Assembly: GCA_012512545.1 (NCBI GenBank)
Contig: JAAZDZ010000310.1
Span: 1-6,194 of the forward strand
DNA from: Alcaligenaceae bacterium
GTDB lineage: Bacteria > Pseudomonadota > Gammaproteobacteria > Burkholderiales > Burkholderiaceae_B
Length of the DNA stretch: 6,194 nt
Direction: 5' to 3'
Below are positions 1 through 5,392 of this stretch, in pieces; position 1 is the first letter of the stretch; every line of letters begins with the position of its first letter. The notes under the pieces were generated by a model. The model searched no databases. It was not told where the DNA came from and saw nothing but the letters and a program-made list of their open reading frames with translations. The position numbers and the translations under genes are program-made.

Positions 1-966
1 GAGCCTGCCACGGCGCGCACCGCCGAAGGCCGCCACATCAGCTTTGAAACCCTGCTGTTTGGTATTGCCAGAAAGATCGGGATGCCGGGTTTCGGCAAGA
101 ACGCCATGTCCACCCGCGAAGGCGAGCCGCTTGACCTCGACAGCGCTGAAGACTTCTACGTGCGGGCCGCCTGCAACATCGCTTACCAGGCGGGCAAGCC
201 GGTGGGCGAGGCATCGGACGACGATATCGCCATTACCGGCCTGACACGCTGGATGCCCACCATTACAGAACGCCTGAAACCCGAAGAAGTGCGCCGGGTC
301 GCCATGGTCATGAGCCGTGGCGGGCGTTTCGACCGCATTGAAGATGCATGGGAGGGCGACCGCATCAAAAAGAAGCCCGCTCACCCCATCAATATCTGGA
401 ACGAAAGCGTGGCGGCCATGCGCCATTCCATGACGGGCGAACGGCTGACAGGCTGCCCCACCTGGCATCCCACCCGCTTTGCCGATGGCAGCGCCATGCG
501 CGACCACTTCCCGGAAAAGGACTGGCCGCTGACCATGAGCTCGTACAAATCCAACTTGATGAGTTCCATGTCGATTGCCGCCAGCCGCCTGCGGCAAATT
601 CACCCGCACAACCCGATTTCGGTCAACAAGAACGATGCGCAGGCCCTGGGCATCGTCAATGGGGACCGCATCCGGGTCAGCACTCCGGGCGGTTCAGTGG
701 AAGGCGTGGCGCTGGTGCGCAGTGGCATACAGCAAGGCGCTATTGCCATTGAGCACGGTTACGGCCACAAAAAGCTGGGGGCCGTGCCGCAATACATTGA
801 TGGCCAGGCCACGCCCCATAACCCGCAGCACGGCAATGGCGTCAACCTGAACAACCTGGGCTTTGCCGACCCCACCCGCCCCGAGAAAGACAATATCTGG
901 GTGGACTGGGTATCGGGCGCGGCGGTTCGCCAGGCGCTGCCTGCCAGAATAGAGAAAATCGCCTGA
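1..966 (+). CDS. ttrA: Molybdopterin oxidoreductase, C-terminal part; probable tetrathionate reductase subunit A (5' truncated)
   Basis: The reading frame is open from base 1 and ends at TGA 964-966, so only the last 321 residues are visible; the start lies before the window. The family holds a bis-MGD molybdenum cofactor and reduces tetrathionate to thiosulfate, normally as a periplasmic/membrane-anchored complex with a ferredoxin-like TtrB and a quinol-oxidising membrane TtrC. The last ~140 residues (from about base 526) read as a molybdopterin-dinucleotide-binding domain: NPISVNKNDAQALGIVNGD, then IRVSTPGGSVEG, and a HGYGHKKLGA segment at about 754-783 that resembles the TtrA end. The N-terminal Fe-S motif, Tat signal and Mo ligand are outside the window. 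ttrA is the last gene of ttrBCA in Salmonella, and here too the gene is followed directly by a strong terminator. Membership of the molybdopterin oxidoreductase superfamily is nearly certain; the exact substrate (tetrathionate versus thiosulfate, polysulfide or selenate/arsenate relatives) is a family-resemblance call. Confidence 0.72.
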   Translation, partial: EPATARTAEGRHISFETLLFGIARKIGMPGFGKNAMSTREGEPLDLDSAEDFYVRAACNIAYQAGKPVGEASDDDIAITGLTRWMPTITERLKPEEVRRVAMVMSRGGRFDRIEDAWEGDRIKKKPAHPINIWNESVAAMRHSMTGERLTGCPTWHPTRFADGSAMRDHFPEKDWPLTMSSYKSNLMSSMSIAASRLRQIHPHNPISVNKNDAQALGIVNGDRIRVSTPGGSVEGVALVRSGIQQGAIAIEHGYGHKKLGAVPQYIDGQATPHNPQHGNGVNLNNLGFADPTRPEKDNIWVDWVSGAAVRQALPARIEKIA

Positions 967-986
967 CCGTTCAGCCGACATTAAAA

Positions 987-1022
987 AAAAGGCGCGCGTA
1001 TGATTTTATACGCGCGCCTTTT
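987..1022. terminator. Bidirectional rho-independent terminator between convergent ttrA and cadR-like genes
   Basis: A perfect 15-bp inverted repeat, AAAAGGCGCGCGTAT at 987-1001 and ATACGCGCGCCTTTT at 1008-1022, encloses a 6-nt loop (GATTTT). The GC-rich stem core is flanked by A runs on the left (983-990) and T on the right. It therefore gives a U-tract in both directions, which suits the 75-bp gap between two converging genes (stop codons at 966 and 1042). The A/T flank is longer for minus-strand transcripts (8 consecutive bases) than for plus-strand ones (4 T, then GTTTATAT). Confidence 0.92.
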
Positions 1023-1041
1023 GTTTATATATTGTATATCC

Positions 1042-1452
1042 TTACGTATGGCAGGAGTGATCGGCCAGCGCCCCGAGGATGCCGCATGATGTGGTCGGCG
1101 CCACCTGTGTGCATTTCTGGCGCAACGTCACCAGATGCTGCTTCAGATGCATCAATTCGTTGATACGGGCTTCGACTGCCTGAATATGTGCATCGAGCAG
1201 GCCGTTGACATCGCCGCAATCATCCACCGGGGTATCGCGGTAGCGCAGCAGGGTACGCACTTCATCAAGCGCCATGTCGAGCGTGCGGCAATGCCTGATG
1301 AAGCGCAGCCGCTCGACGTGATCGTCGCCATACAGACGGTAGTTGCTTTCGCTGCGGGCAGGCTCTGGCAGCAAGCCTTCTTTTTCGTAATAGCGGATGG
1401 TTTCCACCTTGGTTTCGGTACGTCTGGCGAGCTCGCCGATCTTGATGGACAT
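1042..1452 (-). CDS. cadR: MerR-family regulator, Cd(II)/Pb(II)-responsive CadR/PbrR type
   Basis: This is a 136-residue MerR-family activator: residues 1-70 form the winged helix-turn-helix (IGELARRTETKVETIRYYEKEGLLP, given here as a run at residues 5-29), followed by a dimerisation helix at about 80-113 and a short metal-binding tail. Cysteines at 79, 114 and 123 fall where CadR/PbrR proteins bind Cd(II) or Pb(II), and a further Cys134 lies in a DHSCHT tail with histidines that could add ligands. Cys55 is also present; position 14 is Thr. The family bends an over-long promoter spacer to activate metal-export genes. I chose ATG 1452-1450 because it begins the conserved MSIKIGELA start; in-frame ATGs at 1470 and 1554 would add non-conserved residues, and the first of them overlaps the -10 box. 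Unusually, the neighbouring upstream gene is on the same strand and is not a metal pump. The exact metal cannot be settled from sequence. Confidence 0.9.
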   Translation of the reverse strand: MSIKIGELARRTETKVETIRYYEKEGLLPEPARSESNYRLYGDDHVERLRFIRHCRTLDMALDEVRTLLRYRDTPVDDCGDVNGLLDAHIQAVEARINELMHLKQHLVTLRQKCTQVAPTTSCGILGALADHSCHT

Positions 1453-1469
1453 GATGGATTCCAGTGACA

Positions 1470-1499
1470 TAAATACTGGAGTAACTATAGACTTTTCAA
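1470..1499 (-). promoter_or_regulatory. MerR-type operator/promoter driving the cadR-like gene
   Basis: Read on the minus strand, TTGAAA (1499-1494) and TATTTA (1475-1470) are separated by an 18-bp spacer. A -10 reading of TTTATG, two bases further on, would give the 20-bp spacing typical of MerR promoters. Inside the spacer is the dyad CTATAGT-T-ACTCCAG (1490-1476), whose half-sites agree at 5 of 7 positions and which closely resembles the CTATAGTNACTANAG core known from CadR/PbrR operators. It points towards the regulator itself, so autoregulation is likely. Transcription would begin near 1463, leaving only about 10 nt of leader before ATG 1452 with a weak TGGA as ribosome-binding site. Confidence 0.75.
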
Positions 1500-1503
1500 G
1501 CTG

Positions 1504-1539
1504 AAAAATCAAAATCTTCCGAGGCCAGGCGCCGAAGAT
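1504..1539 (-). terminator. Probable rho-independent terminator of the chaC transcript
   Basis: On the minus strand, 28 nt after the chaC stop, ATCTTC GGC pairs with GCC and GAAGAT around a 5-nt loop, with a 3-nt bulge on the distal arm (1520-1522). The T-rich run TTTTGATTTTT follows immediately (about 1514-1504). The bulge weakens it compared with the two perfect hairpins in this window. It sits just before the promoter of the cadR-like gene, which would separate the two transcription units. Confidence 0.55.
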
Positions 1540-1566
1540 AAGTATGCAAATCAACCAAACAGAACA

Positions 1567-2226
1567 CTAATGATCGGTGACGAGTTCCAGCTGCTCTGCC
1601 AGATCCTGGATGTATGCGTCCTTGATATCGTAGTGTCGTAAAGCGGCGTCCAGCAGCCGCACGTATTCGCGATTGCTGCCCAGCAGCCCATGGGCGGTGG
1701 CAATCAGCGGCGCCACGGTCGCTACCGTGTCATCTGCTTCGTGCATGGCGCTGCCGGGGTTGGCCGTGAAAATAATGGCCTGAACACTGCGGCCATCTTC
1801 CAGGCGGACGGGCGCCCAGGCGGGCAGATAAGCGCCTCCCACCATTTCGCGCCGCCAGACCATCCGCAATTCCGGCTCCAGGGTGTACTCATCCAGGCGC
1901 AGGGCCAGCCCTTGCGTGCAGCCGCCCGCCGCCAGCGACATCATGCGGCCCGGCTGCTCGGGGCTGCCGCGCCCGGCCAGCAAACGGATGCAGAAACTGC
2001 GCCGCCAGCCGTCCAGCACAGCGGGACAGCTTTCCACAAAATGAAAAACCGGGTTCCAGATCAGCGAGCCATAGGCAAACACCCACACCGGTTCATTGGG
2101 CGGGCGCCGCGCCAGCATGTCCTGCATGGACGCCTCGATACGCTCTTCCGACCACCATTCATCACCCAGGGCTTCCTTGAAACTGTTCAGAAACGCCCCA
2201 CCCGCGAGAGAATCCCGATTGAGCAT
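1567..2226 (-). CDS. chaC: ChaC-type gamma-glutamylcyclotransferase
   Basis: This 219-residue cytoplasmic enzyme belongs to the ChaC family, which splits glutathione into 5-oxoproline and Cys-Gly. The substrate-pocket motif YGSL is at residues 52-55 inside VWVFAYGSLIWNP, and the expected catalytic glutamate is E127 in VWRREMVGGAYLP. The conserved blocks GWRRSFCIRL (73-82) and GRGSPEQPGRM (85-95) are also present. Length matches E. coli ChaC (about 231 residues), and the opening MLNRD resembles the E. coli MLTRD opening, which supports ATG 2226-2224 even though no clear Shine-Dalgarno precedes it. The gene follows the I78 lipoprotein gene by 29 bp on the same strand with no terminator between, so cotranscription is likely. 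Any link with the downstream metal-responsive regulator through glutathione is speculative. ChaC is an old name from a presumed cation-transport role that the enzyme activity does not support. Confidence 0.9.
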   Translation of the reverse strand: MLNRDSLAGGAFLNSFKEALGDEWWSEERIEASMQDMLARRPPNEPVWVFAYGSLIWNPVFHFVESCPAVLDGWRRSFCIRLLAGRGSPEQPGRMMSLAAGGCTQGLALRLDEYTLEPELRMVWRREMVGGAYLPAWAPVRLEDGRSVQAIIFTANPGSAMHEADDTVATVAPLIATAHGLLGSNREYVRLLDAALRHYDIKDAYIQDLAEQLELVTDH

Positions 2227-2255
2227 GAGTTTTGTCTAATGAAGTTTCACACCGT

Positions 2256-2552
2256 TCAGCCGCAGTAAACCCTGTCTACCTGGCCCGCTTCATTGATCAC
2301 CACATTCAGGCGGTCGCCACGGTAATCCATGGTCATGACCATGCCGGGGCGCAGCACCCGCGTGCGGGGCGGAAACATGGAGTCCTTCACCTGATCGCCC
2401 GCTGTGCCCACCAGATGCCCGAACTTACCGGCGCCGCAGGGATCTTGGCGGTTCTGGGCTTCCTGTGCGACGGGCTCGGGCCGATTCTCCGGGGGCGCGC
2501 CCGTCTGGCAGGCGGCCAATGCGAATACAGATACAAGCAACAATCGCTTCAT
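2256..2552 (-). CDS. Peptidase inhibitor I78-family lipoprotein
   Basis: A 98-residue protein with a short signal peptide (MKRLLLVSVFALAAC) ending in a lipobox LAAC; Cys15 would be lipidated. Residue +2 is Gln rather than Asp, so outer-membrane sorting is expected. A proline-rich linker (residues 18-37) leads to an I78-like core: DPCGAGKFGHLVG (about 37-49), TRVLRPG, then VMTMDYRGDRLNVVINEAG and a terminal VYCG. The two cysteines at the ends of the core may form a disulfide. Family members related to the fungal elastase inhibitor AFUEI block serine proteases, so a role in protecting the envelope from proteases is plausible but not shown here. The start is well supported by AAGGAG 5 nt before ATG. 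It is probably the first gene of a transcript with chaC. Confidence 0.87.
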   Translation of the reverse strand: MKRLLLVSVFALAACQTGAPPENRPEPVAQEAQNRQDPCGAGKFGHLVGTAGDQVKDSMFPPRTRVLRPGMVMTMDYRGDRLNVVINEAGQVDRVYCG

Positions 2553-2557
2553 GGGAG

Positions 2558-2563
2558 CTCCTT
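2558..2563 (-). promoter_or_regulatory. Shine-Dalgarno of the I78 lipoprotein gene
   Basis: AAGGAG on the minus strand lies 5 nt before the ATG at 2552-2550. It is the clearest ribosome-binding site in the window and fixes the start of the lipoprotein. Confidence 0.85.
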
Positions 2564-2733
2564 GGACATTCAGACTGTAATTGCTTTTTTAGCAGAGAAG
2601 CCCGGCCTCCGCCAACAGCGATAAGACCTAGTGCCCTTCCCGTACAGCTGCATCCTGCTGGCGTTTTCCCGGGCGCGCAGCTACATTCTCCGGTACCCAG
2701 CCTTTTGCGGGCACGCCATGGCCTTTTCACACT
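2564..2733. other. Divergent intergenic region between I78 and DUF294 genes; no firm promoter
   Basis: This region must carry promoters for both directions, but I find none with a convincing match. On the minus strand a weak TTGGCG-18-TAAAAA pair (about 2615-2586) could serve the lipoprotein gene. On the plus strand TACATT at 2682-2687 is a possible -10 with a poor -35. An imperfect hairpin can form between GTA-CA-GCTGC (2642-2651) and GCAGCTAC (2677-2684), with a long loop. GCCTTTT occurs twice, at 2700-2706 and 2721-2727, 21 bp apart, which may be chance. No RNA gene or coding sequence is evident. Confidence 0.4.
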
Positions 2734-4617
2734 ATGCAGATTGAACAGCTAGAAATACGCGACCACCTGAGCCGCCACGCTCCATTCGACGAACTTCCCG
2801 ATGACATTCTGGATGCCGTCGCCAGCCAGGTGCAGGTGCGCTACTTCAAGGCGGGCACCTCCATTCTGGAAAGCGGCGAAACCATTCACGACCTGCATTA
2901 CATACGAAGCGGCGCTGTCGAGATCTTCTTTCGTTCGGGCAAGCTTTTCAACCGGCTCAGCGAGGGCGACATCTTCGGCCAGGCCAGCCTGCGGCGGCAG
3001 AAGCAGGTGCGCTTCCCCGCCCGTGCGCTGGAAGATTCCCTGATCTACTTCATACCGGAAGACGTATTCGAGCACTTGTGCGCCACATGCGACAACTTTG
3101 CCGACTACGTAGATACCGAAGGTTCGGGGCGCCTGAAAGCCGTGGTTGAACCGCAAGGCCGCATCAGCGAACTGATGAAAGTCAGAATCAACAAGCTGAT
3201 CAGCCGTCCGCCCGTCATGCTGGATGCGCAAAACACCATTCACCGGGCCGCTGCCGTCATGACTGAGGAAAGCGTGTCTGCCCTGCTGATCACCCGCACT
3301 GCGCCCGAAGACGACCAGCCCCGGGTCACGGGCATTATCACCGACCGGGATTTCCGCACCCGGGTGGTATCCGAGGCCCTGCCGCCCGAAACCCCGCTGT
3401 ATGAAATCATGTCGCCCGACCCGGTCACTCTGCAGCACACCGATTCCGTGCTGGAGGCCGTGCTGTGCATGTTGCGGCATAACATTCATCACCTGCCAGT
3501 GCTGAACCGCCGCCGCCCGGTGGGCCTGATCAATCTGGCGGACGTCCTGCAATACCAATCCCGCAACAGCCTGTATCTGGTCAACGATATTTTCAAGCGC
3601 CGCTCCATCAGCGCGCTGCAAAGCCTGGTGCCCGATGTGCGCGCCACCTTCGTGCGCATGGTGGAGGACGAAGCCAGCGCGCACATGATAGGCAGCGCCA
3701 TGTCCAGCATTGGCCGCAGCTTTATTCTGCAGCTGCTGGAACTGGCCGAGGAAGAGTTCGGGCCGCCGCCTGTGCCCTATTGCTTCATGGTGATGGGCTC
3801 CATGGCGCGCGAAGAACAGCTGATCGTGACCGACCAGGACAATGCGCTGGTTCTCGACGACAGCTTCAACCCCGAACAACACGATGAATACTTTCTGAAG
3901 CTGGCGAAGTTTGTCAGCGACGGCCTGGCTGCCTGCGGCTACACATATTGCAAGGGCGACATCATGGCGACCAACCCGCGCTGGCGCCAGCCCCTTTCCG
4001 TGTGGAAAAAATATTTCACCGACTGGATTGAACGGCCCAATGCCCAGGCGCTGCTCAACAGCAACATCTTCTTCGATCTTGAAGCTGTAGGCGGGCAATC
4101 CGATTTTGTCGAACAACTGCGTGAACTGATTGCTGAAAGGGCCAGCCGCAACAAGCGCTTCCTGGCCATGATGGCCCGTAATTCCCTGAGCCGCACTCCG
4201 CCCTTGGGGTTCTTTCGCACTTTCGTCATGGAAACCGATGGCCAGCAGCGCAATATCATCAATATCAAGGGCCGCGGCACGGCGCCTCTGACCGACCTGA
4301 TCCGTGTCCATGCACTGGCCTGCGGCTCAACCGCGCAAAGCTCGTTCGACCGGCTTGACGACATTGCCAAAACCCGCCTGATGCCGCCTGAATCCCTGCA
4401 GAAACTGCGTTATGCGCTGGAATTTCTCAGCCTGGCGCGCATCCGCCACCAGGCCCTGGATATTCAGGAAGGGCGCGAACCCAATAACTATATAGAACCC
4501 GAAAACGTCTCGTCCACCGAGCGCCATGGCCTGAAAGACGCGTTCCAGATTCTCAGCAACGCGCAGAACTTTCTACGCTACCGCTATCCGCTGAGCGCCA
4601 ACGGGCAACGGGCATGA
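2734..4617 (+). CDS. cNMP-binding/CBS-domain DUF294 putative nucleotidyltransferase
   Basis: A 627-residue soluble multidomain protein. Residues 12-125 are a cyclic-nucleotide-binding (CAP-like) fold. Residues 152-280 hold two CBS repeats, with GIITDRDF at 200-207, EIMSPDPVTL at 224-233 and HHLPVLNRRRPVGLI at 252-266. From about 300 to 440 comes a GlnD-like nucleotidyltransferase with GSMAREEQLIVTDQDNALV at 355-373; D367 and D369 are the likely metal-binding pair. The remainder, to about 615, is the DUF294 C-terminal domain. Known members have no settled substrate, so nucleotidyl transfer to a protein or small molecule, gated by nucleotide binding to the N-terminal modules, is inference. The phosphate-binding cassette reads FGQASLRRQKQVRFPARA (81-98), with Gln where cAMP binders have Glu, so the ligand may not be cAMP. 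No other in-frame ATG/GTG/TTG occurs back to the TAG at 2629, so ATG 2734 is taken, although it lacks a clear Shine-Dalgarno. It overlaps the next gene by 4 bp. Confidence 0.92.
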   Translation: MQIEQLEIRDHLSRHAPFDELPDDILDAVASQVQVRYFKAGTSILESGETIHDLHYIRSGAVEIFFRSGKLFNRLSEGDIFGQASLRRQKQVRFPARALEDSLIYFIPEDVFEHLCATCDNFADYVDTEGSGRLKAVVEPQGRISELMKVRINKLISRPPVMLDAQNTIHRAAAVMTEESVSALLITRTAPEDDQPRVTGIITDRDFRTRVVSEALPPETPLYEIMSPDPVTLQHTDSVLEAVLCMLRHNIHHLPVLNRRRPVGLINLADVLQYQSRNSLYLVNDIFKRRSISALQSLVPDVRATFVRMVEDEASAHMIGSAMSSIGRSFILQLLELAEEEFGPPPVPYCFMVMGSMAREEQLIVTDQDNALVLDDSFNPEQHDEYFLKLAKFVSDGLAACGYTYCKGDIMATNPRWRQPLSVWKKYFTDWIERPNAQALLNSNIFFDLEAVGGQSDFVEQLRELIAERASRNKRFLAMMARNSLSRTPPLGFFRTFVMETDGQQRNIINIKGRGTAPLTDLIRVHALACGSTAQSSFDRLDDIAKTRLMPPESLQKLRYALEFLSLARIRHQALDIQEGREPNNYIEPENVSSTERHGLKDAFQILSNAQNFLRYRYPLSANGQRA

Positions 4618-5327
4618 AGCAGGCCAGGGAAAAACAGGCCGACTGGGCCGCGTATATGCAAAGCATGGCTTCCCAGGCCCGGCATCCAGCCTTGAAACGC
4701 TTTTATCAGGCCGACTGGCCGGGGGCTGACACCCCGCTTGAAGACATTGAATTCATGGCTCTGGATGTCGAGACCACGGGCCTCGATGTCAAAACCCATG
4801 CCATTGTCAGCATCGGACTGATTCCCCTGACATTGGCGCGCATTCGCAGCGACCTGGCCTGGCATCAGGTGATCCGGCCACGCGGCGACCTCGTGCCGGA
4901 ATCCGTGACCTTCCACCATATCACCCACACCGATGTGCTCCAGGCGCCCCGTTTTGATGAAATCCTGGAAGTCTTTCTGGACAAGCTGGCCGGAAAAATC
5001 GCTGTGGTGCATTTCCGCCCTATTGAACGCGCTTTTCTGGATAAAGCCGTGCGGCAATGCCTGGGCGAAGGTCTGCAGTTTCCGCTGCTGGACACCATGC
5101 AGATCGAGGCCGACCTGCACCCCCGGCGCAAACCCGCCTGGCTGCTGCGCCTGTTCGGAAAACAGCCGCTTTCGATCCGCCTGGCAGACAGCCGCAGCCG
5201 TTACAACCTGCCCGCTTACATGGCGCATCATGCGCTGACAGACGCCCTGGCGACAGCCGAGCTGCTGCAAGCCCAGGTGGCCACACATTTCTCGCCACAA
5301 CAGCCAGTCGGCACGCTCTGGCTTTGA
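4614..5327 (+). CDS. DnaQ-like 3'-5' exonuclease (DEDDh superfamily)
   Basis: A 237-residue protein with an RNase T/DnaQ exonuclease fold at about 45-220. ExoI is FMALDVETTGLD (D51, E53). ExoIII is AHHALTDALATAEL, with H205 and D210 in the DEDDh spacing. The ExoII segment VVHFRPIERAFL (131-142) aligns with the usual HNAxFDxxFL but has Glu138 in place of the catalytic aspartate. The first ~40 residues form a leader absent from the core fold. The ATG overlaps the stop of the DUF294 gene in an ATGA, so translation is coupled, and the weak upstream GGGC supports reliance on coupling. The family resembles the epsilon proofreading subunit of DNA polymerase III, but this is not the housekeeping dnaQ: the neighbour and ExoII block differ. 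The substrate (DNA, RNA or small oligonucleotides) is unknown. Confidence 0.87.
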   Translation: MKQAREKQADWAAYMQSMASQARHPALKRFYQADWPGADTPLEDIEFMALDVETTGLDVKTHAIVSIGLIPLTLARIRSDLAWHQVIRPRGDLVPESVTFHHITHTDVLQAPRFDEILEVFLDKLAGKIAVVHFRPIERAFLDKAVRQCLGEGLQFPLLDTMQIEADLHPRRKPAWLLRLFGKQPLSIRLADSRSRYNLPAYMAHHALTDALATAELLQAQVATHFSPQQPVGTLWL

Positions 5328-5331
5328 ACGA

Positions 5332-5373
5332 AAAACGGGCGGGTGCAGCAAAGAAACTGCACCCGCCCGTTTT
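5332..5373. terminator. Bidirectional rho-independent terminator between the exonuclease and BCCT genes
   Basis: A perfect 17-bp inverted repeat, AAAACGGGCGGGTGCAG (5332-5348) and CTGCACCCGCCCGTTTT (5357-5373), encloses the 8-nt loop CAAAGAAA. A and T runs flank the GC-rich stem, so it can end transcription from both sides. It starts 4 bp after the exonuclease stop (5327) and ends 19 bp before the BCCT stop (5393). Confidence 0.94.
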
Positions 5374-5392
5374 CACAGGGTTTTGCGAGGAA

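Noticed and set aside
987..1022. Palindrome considered as a recombination (dif/att-like) or repeat element
   Set aside because: The position between convergent stops and the A/T flanks are fully explained by a terminator, and no second copy exists in the window.
1453..1554. Upstream extension of the cadR-like protein to in-frame ATGs at 1470 or 1554
   Set aside because: The extra residues are not conserved, and the region holds the operator, the -35/-10 boxes and the chaC terminator.
1690..2268. 192-codon plus-strand frame
   Set aside because: It is opposite chaC, which is recognised from end to end; the translation is low-complexity and has no motif.
2642..2684. Possible small RNA or riboswitch hairpin in the divergent gap
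   Set aside because: The stem has a bulge and a long unpaired loop, with no conserved riboswitch core and no U-tract; it is mentioned only in the intergenic entry.
2749..4311. 520-codon open frame on the minus strand
   Set aside because: It lies wholly inside the DUF294 gene, whose domains are clear. Long antisense frames are common opposite GC-rich genes, and its His/Gln/Ala-rich translation matches no family.
4584..5351. 255-codon minus-strand frame
   Set aside because: It is antisense to the exonuclease gene with its three Exo motifs, and it runs into the terminator hairpin.
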